Notes under the pieces: generated by a model
Database searches by the model: none
Told to the model about the DNA's origin: nothing
What the model saw: the letters and a program-made list of their open reading frames with translations, nothing else
Source: Clarkia xantiana subsp. parviflora
Lineage: Eukaryota > Streptophyta > Magnoliopsida > Myrtales > Onagraceae
DNA: 64,000 nucleotides
Direction: 5' to 3'
Assembly: GCA_036873135.1 (NCBI GenBank)
Contig: JAPTYO010000015.1
Span: 7,977,683 to 8,041,682 of the forward strand
Made by a program: the position numbers and the translations under genes
Part shown: positions 33,364 through 46,110 of the stretch, piece after piece
Numbering within the stretch: position 1 is the stretch's first letter
Layout of the letters: each line of letters begins with the position of its first letter

Positions 33364-34213
33364 ACAGAGGTGCGACGGAGGTTAAGGGTAAACTTTTAAT
33401 GATTCATGAGAAATCTCAAAGACTCAGTGAAAACTTGAGTTAACTCATAGTCATAGTGTATCTGTTGGGATAAGAATCACATATGCAATTGAGAAGATGA
33501 ATCGTTTCGAAAGGAATTGTTGAGAGCGCAATTCTTAGAAACACTTGCATGATCCGGCAATGTTCATGGACATAATGGATTCTAAGACGTGAACTGAACT
33601 ATGTCATTTTTTACACCAACGACAATCAGTCCAAGGACATCACATCTTCTGACCAGTCAGTAAATTAGACAATAATTCAAAAGGTAAAACGTACTTATGT
33701 TATTCGTGTAGTGACCGCTGAACTCAAACATTGTGCCTAAAGCTTCTACTAGGTTTTTCCATTAATGTAGGGGATTATTGAACTATGAGCTTATTTTTAA
33801 GTCTTTTTACGTAAGCTCATTAGTTTGTTGGATGAAATTTGTAAAATAACATGTATCACGTCGGTTATTTCACTTTTCTGACCCTCCTCCACATCATATT
33901 TAAGGACTAAAACGCATTCAATTACAAATACAATCAAATTTTCAATGTTGGAAAACGTTTATTGAATGTGCAATCGTTAATTGTAATATATTTTTGTCTC
34001 TTGTGAACTCTAATGTATTTTCTCTCTTCATTAAACATATAAAAATTTGACTACATGTGCAAATCCGTACATGAGATTCATCTCATACGACTTCTCGTTC
34101 ATCTAATTGCTATTTAGGGAGAAATTATTAGATGACACGGCTTTAGCAGGTGGCAATTAGGTGGTGGACCTCCACCCTATGATTACAGTAGTATAATGGG
34201 CCTAGGCCTACTT
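33364..34213. other. Anonymous spacer upstream of H2A.X
   Basis: AT-rich single-copy-looking DNA. No repeats, TIRs or coding segments recognised. Confidence 0.6.
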
Positions 34214-34228
34214 AAAGAAGCCGCCAAG

Positions 34229-34580
34229 CGATCTAGTTCTACGTGTAGAGCCCAAAGGTTCAAATTTCCAGCATTAGTTATCTAGTGGTCAAGTGCGCTT
34301 ACTCCCATTTGTTTGGCTCCGAGGTCCCAGGTTCGAAACGCCTCAGGGGCGTCACCTCGCGGTGACCTATTTAAAAAGTATCAGGTCCCGTCTGGCCCAG
34401 ACATATGAGGAGACGAGTAGAACTGGGCACGGGCCGGGTTCTTGACTATACTAGGCTGCTGGTGGGGCTACGTTGACGAGGTCAATGCATGCACTGGTTG
34501 CTCTCTAAGTCTGGTCGGAAAAAACCCATGGGCCTAGGGTCGCTACTACTAGCTCATTCCTTTTTCTCGACAAAAAAAAA
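34229..34580 (+). mobile_element. tRNA-derived SINE beside the H2A.X promoter
   Basis: Polymerase III A-box-like TAGTTATCTAGTGGTCAAG (near 34277) and B-box GGTTCGAAACG (near 34331) are about 50 bp apart, as in tRNA-derived SINEs. It ends in an A-rich tail (CGACAAAAAAAAATT). Imperfect flanking repeats TTAAAGAAGCCGCCA (34214-34228) and TTAAAAAGCTGCCA (34581-34594) look like an aged TSD. The tail ends about 50-70 bp upstream of the H2A.X TATA box. Confidence 0.78.
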
Positions 34581-34599
34581 TTAAAAAGCTGCCACGTTA

Positions 34600-35481
<882 letters not shown>

Positions 35482-36559
35482 TCCCTCCCTTTTCGTTGTC
35501 CATCCTCAAATTTTTTGTAAAAGATGTTACATTTTTTTTTTAATTGATGTTGATGTTCTTTATACTGGAACGAGTTTATCGGATTGATATCAAGTTTCTG
35601 TCTGAAATGGAATGATGAGGCATAAAATTATCCATTGATTCCTTTCTTTCACTGTTCTGAATCATCCTCCTCTTGATAAATGAGGATTGTAGTTCTGTGA
35701 TTTTGGAAAACAGTTTAACAATGTATATAACAGGTTCTTCAATTGGCAGATTTAACTTCTTGCTGTTATTTCAATACACTATTACAGTGATCACTTTGTT
35801 TGTAGTTTAATGAGTTAAAAGAAATACTATTTTGTACATTAACGCGCAGGGTTAGATATTTCATGAAAGAATATTGCAGAATTACTTAGTTTACATAAAA
35901 ATTGTTTGCAACATTTCTGATCATCTATATAGACTAAGTCATTACATTTTTTAATTGTTGCCCCTCATGGTGAAGTATACTATTACTATCCAACACTTTT
36001 TTCAATAGCTGGCAGCTGCTCAAGGCAACTGATAGTTTTGAAGAAATCAATCGTATATGGACATAAGAGCAAACAGAGCATGGTTAAACACAATTAAAGC
36101 TAATCAGCAACTAAGACAATAGAAAGGATGCATGCAAAAACCAATCATGAGGTGAGTCTCTATAATCCAATTCCGAAGTAAAATCGTCATGCCTACAAAA
36201 AAATGTACAATAAAAAATTAGCAAACACAATTGAAACGATAACACTATATAGCAGCAACCAAAAATGTAAACTTCATTAAAAAAAAATTTTAAGTCTCAC
36301 AGAAACGTAAATTAATGTATCCTATACAAAATTCAAGTATATATTGGTTTTTTATTCATAAGTAACACCCATACTGGCCTACAACTATGGCCCTTAAGAC
36401 GGGCTGAGAGCTCAAAACACAGTTTAAAACTCATTATGTTTTCACGAGTGATTAAAAAAACCAGTAAAATGATGGGTTTTTTAAATTTAAAAAAAAATTG
36501 TCTTAATGAATTTATTATCACAACATGGTTGTTTTGGTAAGGAAAGCAAAAAAAAAAGG
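35482..36559. other. H2A.X 3' flank and spacer
   Basis: The first few hundred bases are T-rich and likely hold the 3' UTR and poly(A) site. The rest is anonymous AT-rich DNA. Confidence 0.6.
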
Positions 36560-37682
36560 GTTAAGAACCTATGAAAGGTCTGAACTATCACCCATGTTAA
36601 CGGGAGAGGTCTAAAATTTAAAAAGTTAATAACAGAAGTCTGAAATTTCAATTTTGTTGATAACAGCGGTCTCCGTTAGTTTTTTCCGTTAAAACTAACG
36701 GAAGTTGGTCACATGCTTGGCATGTGACCGGAAATTAAATAAAATTCCAAAAATGTCCTTCTATCAAGTGTGCCCCTCACATGCATGGAGTGAAAAGACC
36801 AAAATGCCCTTGAAGCCACCACGGTACTCCGACGACCACCAATCGTACTCCGGCGACCACCACCGTACTCCGGCGACCACCACCGTACTCCGGCGACCAC
36901 CACCAAGGCTCCGATTGGGCCAAAATCGGAGCCACCGGCCCCGATTGGGCTCCGATCGGAGCCACCGGCCCCGATTGAGCTCCGATCGGAGCCACCGGCC
37001 CCCATTGGACTCCGATCGGGGCCAAAAAAGCTCCGATCGGAGCTTTGTGGCTCTGGTCGGAGCTCTGTGGCTCCGACCAGAGCCACAGAGCTCCGAACGG
37101 AGCCACAGAGCTCCAGATCGGAGCTCTGTGGCTCCGGTCGGGGCCATAGAGCTCCAGATCGGAGCTCTGTGGCTCAGGTCGGAGCCACAAATCTCCGATC
37201 GGAGCTTTTTTGGCTCCGATCGGAGCTTTTTTTGCTCCGATCAGAGCTTTTTTGGCCCCGATCGGAGCTTTTTGGCCCCGATCGGAGCTTTTTGGCCCCG
37301 ATCGGAGATTTTTTGCCGAGGTGGTCGCCGGAGTCGGGTCGCCGGAGTCGAGGTGGTGGTCGTCGGAGTCGAGGTGGTGGTCGCCGGAGTCGGGTGGTGG
37401 TGGCCGGAGTTGGGTGGCGGTGGCCGGAGTTGGGTGGTTTTAATTTGACTTTAGGGGTAAAATTGTCATTTCACATTTACTTAAATAAGATATTAAATAA
37501 AACAAATTATTAAAGGGGCAAAAATGTCATTTCACACAATTCTGTTAAATTTAAGCCTAAAAATGGACGGAAATCCTCAAATCAACAAAATTGAAATTTC
37601 AGACCTCTGTTATTAACTTTTTAAATTTCAGACCTCTCCCGTTAACATGGGTGATAGTTCAGACCTTTCATAGGTTCTTAAC
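36560..37682. mobile_element. Foldback element with palindromic minisatellite core
   Basis: Terminal inverted repeats start GTTAAGAACCTATGAAAGG and are near perfect for about 60 bp, then resume with spaced inverted homology. The GC-rich interior (36830-37420) is itself an inverted structure. The left arm repeats TACTCCGGCGACCACCACC, the right arm repeats the complement (GGTGGTGGTCGCCGGAGTC), and the centre is packed with GCTCCGATCGGAGC palindromes. No TSD could be resolved. The open frames on both strands follow from the repeats. Confidence 0.85.
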
Positions 37683-38729
37683 TAAAAATGATGTGATTTT
37701 TAAGATGAAGTAATGTATTGACCAAGATTGAACATTTCCATGTGGAGCCCTACGTCTGATAGTACAGGGAGATAATATGTTATAATGAAGGGCATCCTCA
37801 CATTCCATTTGCCACCAGAAAGAAATTTTTAGATAAAAATAATTATGGTATCTAGTATCTATAGTGAAATCAAGTAAAATGGTAAGGTTTGAATTTGATT
37901 AATGAAGCATACTCGAATGAGACTGAGGACCAATTAAACCGGAGTAAGTGTTGGGATTTCTGATGAGTTTCCTCCACACCATGATGAGAATGAGTCTCTT
38001 CATGACATGTGTTGGAGGCATGATTGTAGACATACCGCTAGCTCCACCATCGTATTCTCAGTCCTGTCTGTTATGGCCATTTTCTGCATTAACTATGTTT
38101 CCCAGAAATCATCTCTCGGCAGGTATTGCTCTTGGTTGTCCATGATTCTTAAACATTCAAAGAGAAAAAGATGATTTAGATTAGTCGTCTTCAAAGTTCA
38201 AACAATTTCAATCTTGCACTAAGTTACACATCATATTTGCTACTTATTCCAATTCTAGCAAGTATTCCTCTTGGTTGTCCCGTGACATTCTTAACCATTC
38301 AAAAACGAAAAGATGATTTAGTGTAGTCTTCCAACAATATCAATTTTGTAGTAAGTTACATGTCATATTTGCTAATTATTCTATTTCTCAAGAGACTAAA
38401 CATTCTATTATATATTCAATATAAGGACAAATTTTGGATACCTCATCATGACATTAAATATAGTTTATTTAAAATGCAGAACTCCCACATATATAGCACT
38501 CAGGCATTCGAAAGATTATATATCCTTCCTGCAATGTCAAATGCAGAAATCATATAAAAACCTTATTCGGAAAGAAATTTACTATAAACTGATAGGTTAA
38601 AGACCAGGTAAGTGAAAATTACTTAAGAGGTACAAATGACTTCTCAAAGTCTAGGCTTAGGTGGAAATAACTTTGGATGAAAGAACACCAGTTTCCACGG
38701 CAAGTTAAATTTATCAAATAACATCCTTC
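37683..38729. other. Spacer with a 139-bp tandem duplication
   Basis: The segment beginning GGTATTGCTCTTGGTTGTCC (38118) is repeated, diverged, from about 38257 (AGTATTCCTCTTGGTTGTCC). Both contain AAAGATGATTTAG and CATCATATTTGCTA-like blocks. Nothing coding. Confidence 0.7.
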
Positions 38730-39884
38730 AACATCCACAACTAAGTTAGTCAAAGTTAGACATCGTACATCGTGAGCGTCCTCTCTCCCAAAGCAAACCT
38801 TCTTTACAAGGTTTTTAGTTTTTCAAACTCTTTGTTAAAGGTTTTCTTGCCTAGAAGCCATGCCATACACTACAAGAAAATTTACAATTCCACACTAGAA
38901 AATTCCACACAGGAATTTGTGTGTGTAATTGCACACAAATTGCATACCGAATGCATACATATTTGTTGAAAATTGTGACTTTTTCATTGCATACGGATTC
39001 CACACTGATTTACACACCAAAATATTATTGTGTGTAATCTGAATGCCTTATTTGTATGTTCTCACTCTAATTACACACGGATATGCTTCACTCAGACTAC
39101 ACATGGATTTGCTTACATTCTGATTACACATCAATCTGGCCTCACTCTGATTACACACGGATTAATGGTGTGGAAATTTTAATTATAACTTCAATTACAT
39201 GCAAAATTGTTAGCAAGGAGAGTTGAACCGTAAACCTTGAGTATATTAGGGAAACCAAAGAAAAACCTTGAGTATATTATCCATTTATCTTAACCAACTG
39301 AGCTAAGAAACTCATTATAATAAAGTTATATATATATATTTATATATATTCAGCACATATAATATTTTTTATAGAATAATTAATAAGTAAGTATAATATA
39401 TATTTGTAAAAAAAAACCTTCAACCATATATTAACTTTCTCTTGGCAAAAAAATATATATTAATTTTCTAATTTATTAAATTGTAATAAATTTAACATTA
39501 TTTAACCTATTAAAAATTGCAATAAAAATTATATTAGAAAATATAAATTCATCAACTATAATTCATTATGTATGTGTATATATTAATTATTTTTACATCT
39601 TATTGCTAAAACGTTCTTACTAACTGTAAACTCATATACAATATACCATAAACTAGTACACCACAAACCATAAATAACTACAATGTAAATCAATATACCC
39701 TAAACAAATATGTCCTAAACCAATATATCATAAACCATAATCCATATACCCTAAACCTCAACTCAATATTTAACTATGATAGTTAAAAACGCACACATAT
39801 CACTCAAAGAAAACATAAGAGTCGAATTATTATGTTTTTTTTTTTGTTTTAAAAAAATTAGTATTTTGATTATTATAGATATAG

Positions 39885-39886
<2 letters not shown>

Positions 39887-39933
<47 letters not shown>
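39887..39933. repeat. (AT)n microsatellite in CACTA
   Basis: About 22 AT dinucleotides. Confidence 0.93.
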
Positions 39934-39934
<1 letters not shown>

Positions 39935-40529
39935 TTATAAATCGAATATATATGTACAATATAATAATAAATAATAACAAAATATAAAAATGGTAGGTGA
40001 AGGGAGGGAGAGGAGCGGGAAATTTTGGAGTAGGAGGAATTTTGAAAGAATAGGGGGGGAATTTTGAATTTGGTTATGTTTTTTTTGAATAAATTTAAGT
40101 GAAATAATAAACTTAAATTTCTATAAAGCATATACAAATGCTTGGGAACTCTAATTTGATGTGGGGATGTTGCGCAGCAAAGGAGAGAAAGAATCAGATT
40201 TCGATCCGGCGACCCAAGTAAATTTCTAAAGGAAGGCTCCATTTTGGTCGTGCAGTCACATGACAAAGCGAGAGGAAGATCTCCTGGAGATTGTTCTAAT
40301 TTCAGCGAGAATCACGAGTAACCGTCGTCGCCCAAGCATCTGCTCGTGTCTGACCATCTCCTATTTTTTATTCCAGCGAAACCCGACATAAGCACAATCT
40401 GGCTGTCGATCCTCTAAGATTATGAACATGAAGCTCCAGTGGCCTCTTATTTACGATGGTAAGTATTATCTACTCCTGAATGACAGATTCTATCTCATCG
40501 GCGACAACCTCGGATACATCGATTGTAGA

Positions 40530-40690
40530 TATCATACTTTGTGTTAGCATCAGAGTTAATTTGTTAACATCAAAGTTAATTAGATATCATACTCTATGTT
40601 AGCATCAGAGTTAGCGTGTTAACATCGGAGTTGGTTAGATTCACTCTCTGTGTTAGCATCAGAGTTAGTGTGTTAGCATTAAGTTACACT
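40530..40690. repeat. Short tandem repeat in CACTA (GTTAGCATCAGAGTTA)
   Basis: Alternating GTTAGCATCAGAGTTA and GTTAACATC(A/G)(A/G)AGTT blocks, three units of about 60 bp with AGATATCATACT spacers. Confidence 0.8.
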
Positions 40691-42204
40691 ACTATTATAT
40701 ATAATAGAGAATAATGCTTGTACATGTTGACTTATTGATGACTGAGATTAATACAATATGTTTTCAATCCAAACTCTCTCTAGCTTACATCGGTCCAAAC
40801 CAGGATGCCTACTAGGAGTTGATATTGAACTTTGTCGAACTTACCTGATCTCATAACACATATCTTTTCTTTATAATAGATGATAAGTGCTTGGACAAGT
40901 ATGAGCTCTGCAATTATACATAGGCATTTAGAGAGTGAGTGGTAGGATCAGGTTGGAGTAATTTATATAAGTTTTAGAAATTGGAGAGCTTGCTAACTCC
41001 GAGAAGATCTATTCTTCTGCAAAATTCAGGAGAGCTTGGGGAGATAAGTTTCTATTTAATATTAATTCTTACTTTGGAGCTTCTTGGAGCAAATCAACAA
41101 TGGAGCTCGTGGAGCATGACTCACCTCAGTATGTTTTTCTTGGTTTTCATCATAGTTACTTTCCTTTAAATTTTTAAGATGATACGTATTGCTAATGACC
41201 ATAGCCTTTTTTTTAACACGATGCGCTTATTTTTCTAGTCTCTTACATGTTTTGGTTGTGATTTTAGTGAAATCTTTTCTCTGCAGATCTTTTGCTATCA
41301 AAATTAGTGGCATTTTTCCGAACAATCTATGTGGGCAACATGTCTAGTTTAAGGAACCATAAGTTGAATAGATCTATCCTACAAGGTTTAATGTCCATTC
41401 TTTTTCTGCTCTACATTTTGGTGTTACTAAATATTCGCTTGAACTTACCTTATTTGTAGTATCCTCTGTTAGTTTTACATGTGTTGGCATCCTTTGAGAA
41501 TTATTCAGTCTTGAACTAATTTACTAACCACCCTCAAAATCTTGTAACCTAGTTAGAGTTGGTAAATGTTAGTTGCTTTAGGACAGAAGTTTCACAACTT
41601 CCCTACTATCAATCTGTTGGTGAAGTGGACCTCTTTTTACTAGATTAATCTGTTTATGTCCCAAATGTTTGCAGCACTAAAATAAGAATTAGAACTACTG
41701 TAGATATAGCTTCTACCTGGGCTGCAAGTGGACAACAACAACAGATAAGAAGGCAGTTAATTTCTATGCTAAGGAATAAAATATTTGCAGGAAGGTAAGG
41801 CTTGACACCGCGGACTAAGGGGACATCACCATCAAAATTTAGACGTCATCACCTCTTAAACTTGTCAATACTAATCTATATAACCGTTTTAAATATTAAA
41901 AATAATGTTGCTACCACCTTCCTTTCAGATCTTGATGCAACCCGGCAGCATTACCCAGACAATAGAGATCGATAAAATGTAAAGCACTTTAATTGCATCT
42001 CTTTTTATCCTTGAAAGCACTTTATAGTTGATGAACCTAGGTAACGTTAGAGCACTATGTTTTACATATTCCATATTATTATGTTTCTTATGTATTTCAA
42101 AGCATAATAAATGAGGATTACATTCTTCCATGCTTACATTTACTCAGGAAAGTAAAGGGTTACTTACTATCTTACTTCACTCCATTCCATCCATAGCTGA
42201 CAGC

Positions 42205-42360
42205 ACTGTAAGAAAGCTCTTTCATCCATGTATTTTATGTTAGTCTATGTATACATCACTTCATCCATGTTTGCAAATCTTTCATCCATGTTTGCATCTT
42301 TCATCTATGTTTGCACATCTTCAATCCATATTTGCATATCTTTCATCTATTTTCTATGCT
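42205..42360. repeat. TTTCATCCATGTTTGCA repeat in CACTA
   Basis: About six copies of 20-30 bp, in the form CTTTCATC(C/T)ATGTTTGCA(A/C)AT. Confidence 0.85.
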
Positions 42361-42714
42361 AGATGACTTAATCATTCGTTCTTTTCTTTTTAAATATTAC
42401 AGGTGGTAAGAATAACTTCGTGGACAAAAGAACACATTATGAAGATGATTGTCACTTATCTTCAAGTCCTTGTTGTTTTATTTATTGAATCATGTAAATA
42501 TTGTACTTGAACAAGTCTTAATATCTATTGAAACCTCTTGGAGTGAGTTTATTAATAAAAAAAATTGGTGATGCTTATATTTTGTTTAATATATAATTAG
42601 AGTTTGAAAAAATATTGCTTCTAAATAGTCATTTAGATTTTATGAACTTAATATTAAATGAGCATTTCTAGATTTAAAATAATTATAGGTAAATAGCTCC
42701 ATTAGAATTGACAT

Positions 42715-43150
42715 TGCCCATTACTAAAGATTCTAACTACATTTTAAATTGGTAGATACTAAATCCAACTTTTTTGTAATCGCAAATGGAATACTAAAGA
42801 GTCTTAATAGATTTTAAATTCTTAGTTACTAAATCCAACTTTTTTGGAACTATAAATGCAATATCAAAGACTTTGAATAGAGTTATATTGATAGTTACTA
42901 AATCCAACTTTTTTGGAACCACAAATTCAATACTAAAAGGCACTAAATAGATTTTAAATTGGTAGTTACTAAATCCAACTTTTTTGGAACAACAAATGCA
43001 ATACTAAAGACTCTAAATAGATTTTAAATTGGTAGTTACTAAATCCATCTTTTTTGGAACCACAAATGCAATACTAAAGATTCTAAATAGAGTTTAAATG
43101 TTAGTTACTAAATATTACTATTTTGAAATCATTAATCCAATACTAAAGAA
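42715..43150. repeat. 70-bp tandem array near the right end of CACTA
   Basis: AAATCCAACTTTTTT recurs at 42761, 42831, 42900, 42971, 43041 (as AAATCCATC) and, altered, 43110, a strict 69-71 bp spacing. Each unit also has GCAATACTAAAGACTCTAAA and TTTTAAATTGGTAGTTACT. Confidence 0.92.
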
Positions 43151-43554
43151 GTACACTTGAATTGAGATAGGTGTTACTAAATGGTAAGGTATAGTATTAA
43201 GCTTGGTAGGATTGATGTGGAATCCCATTCAGATTGCACACCATTTTTCGGTGTGCAAATTACACATTGCTTCAAACCCATTCTGGTTACAAACAAAAAA
43301 TTTCGGTGTGCAAATTTTACATTCAAAAATTTCTATGTGCAATCATGTGTACCATTTCCCACGTCTAAATTCCACACGATTTATTTTTGTGCGGAACCTG
43401 TATGTAGACTTGTTTACACACTAGCTCCACTCCACTTTGGCTGTGTGGGATTGTGCATATTCTTGTAGTGATATAGCCAATCCGTCCGCCCCTCAGTCGT
43501 CCAAGTCACAACTTCCATAGTTGCTATTGTTTTTCATTGTCATAGTTAATTAGT

Positions 43555-44535
43555 TTGCAAGGTTTGTTCTCTATCCATGTTTATTTTTCTTTTTCTCATG
43601 ATACCACCGCCTTCGATGAAGGCATTAGATCTCTGATCAGATGCCACCAGCAACGGCGATTACTGGTTCACCGTCGGCTCCTTAACCGGTGGTACTTACA
43701 ATCCACGGTCCTCTACAAAATCCTCTGCTGTGCTGATATCACTGTGATATTTATCTTTGTTTTTCTGACAATCCTTTGGTTGGAGGATCGTGATAAATTT
43801 TTTGCAGATGATTCTGTCCATCGTTTCAAACTTAAGAGTTATTTTGTAACTGTGATCATTTACACCTCCCTACTATACTTACCCCTTCTAGATGGGGACC
43901 AAGTTCAACGAAATCACCATTCCAAATTTCACACTTTTAACCACATGTTTTTCCATTGCCACCATTCAGATTTGGATCTGGTTTCTACCGTATCCGATAC
44001 TTGTAAACTTCTCCTCCTGCGAGAGGAGCAGAGTTTTTCCTCGGCACACCTAACGTGCGTTAGTCCTCGGATGTTCCTCGTTCAGGGATGCATCGGTAGT
44101 TTGATCTTTGGTCTCATCTACCTTGGAATCTCTACCATCTTCGACTCACTCGTGTGGTTCTCGTTTGTTAATTGGATTGTCTGTAATTTTATCGTTCCTG
44201 GTTTTTTTTCTAGTATTGTTTGTCGCGCAGGGCTGCTGCTAGCTAGGTCTTCTTTGAGGGTACTTCGGTTCCTTTACAAAGTTTTGACTGTTTTGCTGTA
44301 TCAGATCGAGTCCTCCTCAACAAGCTATTATCTTTTGTTATGGGGTGTTAGCGCTCTTAAACCGATTATGTTATTTACTCCAGTTCTTGCTGTTTGTATG
44401 GTTGGTTCATACTGTGTTGCTTTGGTTTTTTATGTTCTGTTATCAGCTGCATTGTTTGTACGGGGATTTGGATTTATCCAAACTACCTGTTGTAGTTGTT
44501 TTTTTCATATGCACTGTAATCGCTGTGGTGTTTAA
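43555..44535 (+). CDS. Unrecognised 326-codon ORF in the LINE-type insertion
   Basis: Open from AUG 43555 to TAA at 44533-44535, ending only some 17 bases before the poly(A) tail. The predicted product is hydrophobic with several possible membrane segments (ADITVIFIFVFLTILWL, FVTVIIYTSLLYLPLL, ALKPIMLFTPVLAVCMV) and Cys-rich patches. I recognise no family. The ORF fills almost the whole element, which is unusual for a decayed non-coding insert. T-rich sense sequence alone could produce hydrophobic codons, so coding is uncertain. Could be a retrocopied mRNA or a LINE 3' region. Confidence 0.3.
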   Translation: MQGLFSIHVYFSFSHDTTAFDEGIRSLIRCHQQRRLLVHRRLLNRWYLQSTVLYKILCCADITVIFIFVFLTILWLEDRDKFFADDSVHRFKLKSYFVTVIIYTSLLYLPLLDGDQVQRNHHSKFHTFNHMFFHCHHSDLDLVSTVSDTCKLLLLREEQSFSSAHLTCVSPRMFLVQGCIGSLIFGLIYLGISTIFDSLVWFSFVNWIVCNFIVPGFFSSIVCRAGLLLARSSLRVLRFLYKVLTVLLYQIESSSTSYYLLLWGVSALKPIMLFTPVLAVCMVGSYCVALVFYVLLSAALFVRGFGFIQTTCCSCFFHMHCNRCGV

Positions 44536-44578
44536 TAATATCGGTCTTTAACCAAAAAAAAAAACATCCACAACTAAG

Positions 44579-45115
44579 GTGTCTTAACCATAAATAAATC
44601 AGTTTAATCAGAAAATAGATCAAGATGGAACTTACTCTTGACTGATGCAGAAGAGTTCACCCTTTAATTCTCCACAACAAAGTTAGTGGCATGGAAGCAT
44701 GAATTTTCATTATCTGAGTGTTCTTGCAGTAACATAGGAGGTACATGGTAGAGCTGCAAAAACCAAACAAAATTACAGAAAAATCACATTTTGAGTGGCT
44801 TAGACTGCCTCATAACCAATCAGACCTAATGTAATCTATGAATCTGAAATAAAGGAACCTGAAATAAACGGCTCTTACCTACTTTGTTGATATTTGAAGT
44901 GCTATATTTTTTTTTTTAACTTCTGAAGTCTTGAACCATTAGAATTTTGAGAAACATTAGCTTGCAGAAACCATTAGAGATCCAACGGCAGTGTATACCA
45001 TATAAGACTTCATTTTCAGCTGCCGGCAGGTTTCTAGGACAAATCAGTAAGATTCAAAATACTATGATATTACTAACCATCAATACCAAATACAAAAATA
45101 ATTTGACTGGTAATA
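44579..45115. other. Spacer left of E2
   Basis: Anonymous AT-rich DNA. It continues directly into 58752 once E2 and one ATAAC copy are removed. Confidence 0.65.
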
Positions 45116-45120
45116 ATAAC

Positions 45121-45769
45121 TCTTGGACCTAACACGGCGGGGTGTCGAGTCCGGGTAAGAGTTCGTCGTGGGTTGTCAAGTTGTCGGGTTATCTCTCGTC
45201 TCCGCACTCCTGCGAGCTCCGGTACCTGCACACAAGGCAATATCGCGCACCATAGAGAGGGGGTGGAGCGCGATGAACCCTCTTTGATGCTTAAATAAGC
45301 AAACTATAGAGAGAGACGAGAGAGCTTCTTTGCCAACTTGAACTCACTTGAAATGAAACGGGTGTCAAAGTTCCCTTAAATAGGATACATTGGAACCGAA
45401 CCCAGTTTTAAACGGTTCAACGCCGGTTTAGTGAAAATGTGAACCAGGCGTGAACGAGAGTAAATTCGACATCGAGAAGGCTCGCATGTGCTATATTTAA
45501 GTGTTTCGGGGTTTACACGTTACAGAAGGACGATCCGAACCACACCGAGGTATAAAAGCAATCCGGGGTGGTCCGGATTGTGGCGACAATCCGGGGTGGT
45601 TCGGATTGTGGCGACAATCCGGACGAGAATTTTTTGCCCGGAACACGTGTGTTAACGTGTTTCGGACCGTTTTAACTCGCGGGTAAATGTTTTGAATCCG
45701 TTAAAGGGTTTTCGACGTGTAACGAAGTTCGAATGCGTAAACGAACCCGAATAGGACGCATATCCATCA
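45121..45769 (-). mobile_element. E2 3' LTR
   Basis: 649 bp. Closely matches the right LTR from ACACGGCGGGGTGTCGAG to the terminal TCCATCA. The first bases are TCTTGG where the partner has TGTTGG. An extra AATCCGG...GTGGCGAC unit near 45560-45620 explains most of the length difference. Confidence 0.92.
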
Positions 45770-46110
45770 TTTGCTCCCGAGTCAAGTAATGAATTAACCC
45801 TTGCTTGACTCTATTTCAAGATAGGATAAGCGTCCGATTTAGGTTCGGGTGTTACCACGTAATGGACTTACTGTCCGTTGGCGCGTGGGCCTTGAAATCA
45901 CGTCTTTCCACCTTAGCTCGATAAATGTATCCGACACTGCTGACAAGGTCAGTGCAACAAATATGCGTATACAACATATATATACATATGTGTAACTATG
46001 TAAGCTCAAGGATATATTCCTAAGTATAAATGCTATCATGTATGTAAACACGGCATACGCGCACGCGCGCCACTCATAGCAATATGTGACTAATGATGCA
46101 AATGCGGAAA

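Larger units (their letters stand above)
38868..43470. mobile_element. Non-autonomous CACTA (En/Spm) element, 4.6 kb
   Basis: Begins CACTACAAGAAAATTT and ends ATTCTTGTAGTG. A 3-bp TSD ATA lies on both sides (38865-38867, 43471-43473). Subterminal regions carry many short GATTACACAC/TTCCACAC-type repeats, mirrored at the other end, as expected for transposase binding. No transposase was seen in 4.6 kb. The middle holds gene-like but unrecognised sequence (40260-42500, with possible GTAAG donor at 40458) and three tandem arrays. Confidence 0.92.
38730..44578 (+). mobile_element. LINE-type poly(A) insertion with 16-bp TSD, split by a CACTA element
   Basis: Direct repeats AACATCCACAACTAAG flank it at 38730-38745 and 44563-44578. 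The 3' end is CGGTCTTTAACC followed by A10, like plant LINE tails. Removing the CACTA element leaves an element of about 1.2 kb (38746-38867 plus 43474-44562). No RT or endonuclease is present, so it was mobilised in trans: a non-autonomous LINE derivative or a retrocopy. Confidence 0.83.

Noticed and set aside
34270..34345. A tRNA gene
   Set aside because: A- and B-box-like motifs are present but no cloverleaf arms can be paired convincingly. Long non-tRNA body, A-rich tail and flanking repeats fit a SINE.
36705..37513. Several long open frames on both strands (up to 247 codons)
   Set aside because: They are translations of an inverted, palindromic minisatellite (RSELxxPDRS-type repeats) and occur in overlapping frames on both strands. 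No real protein is supported.
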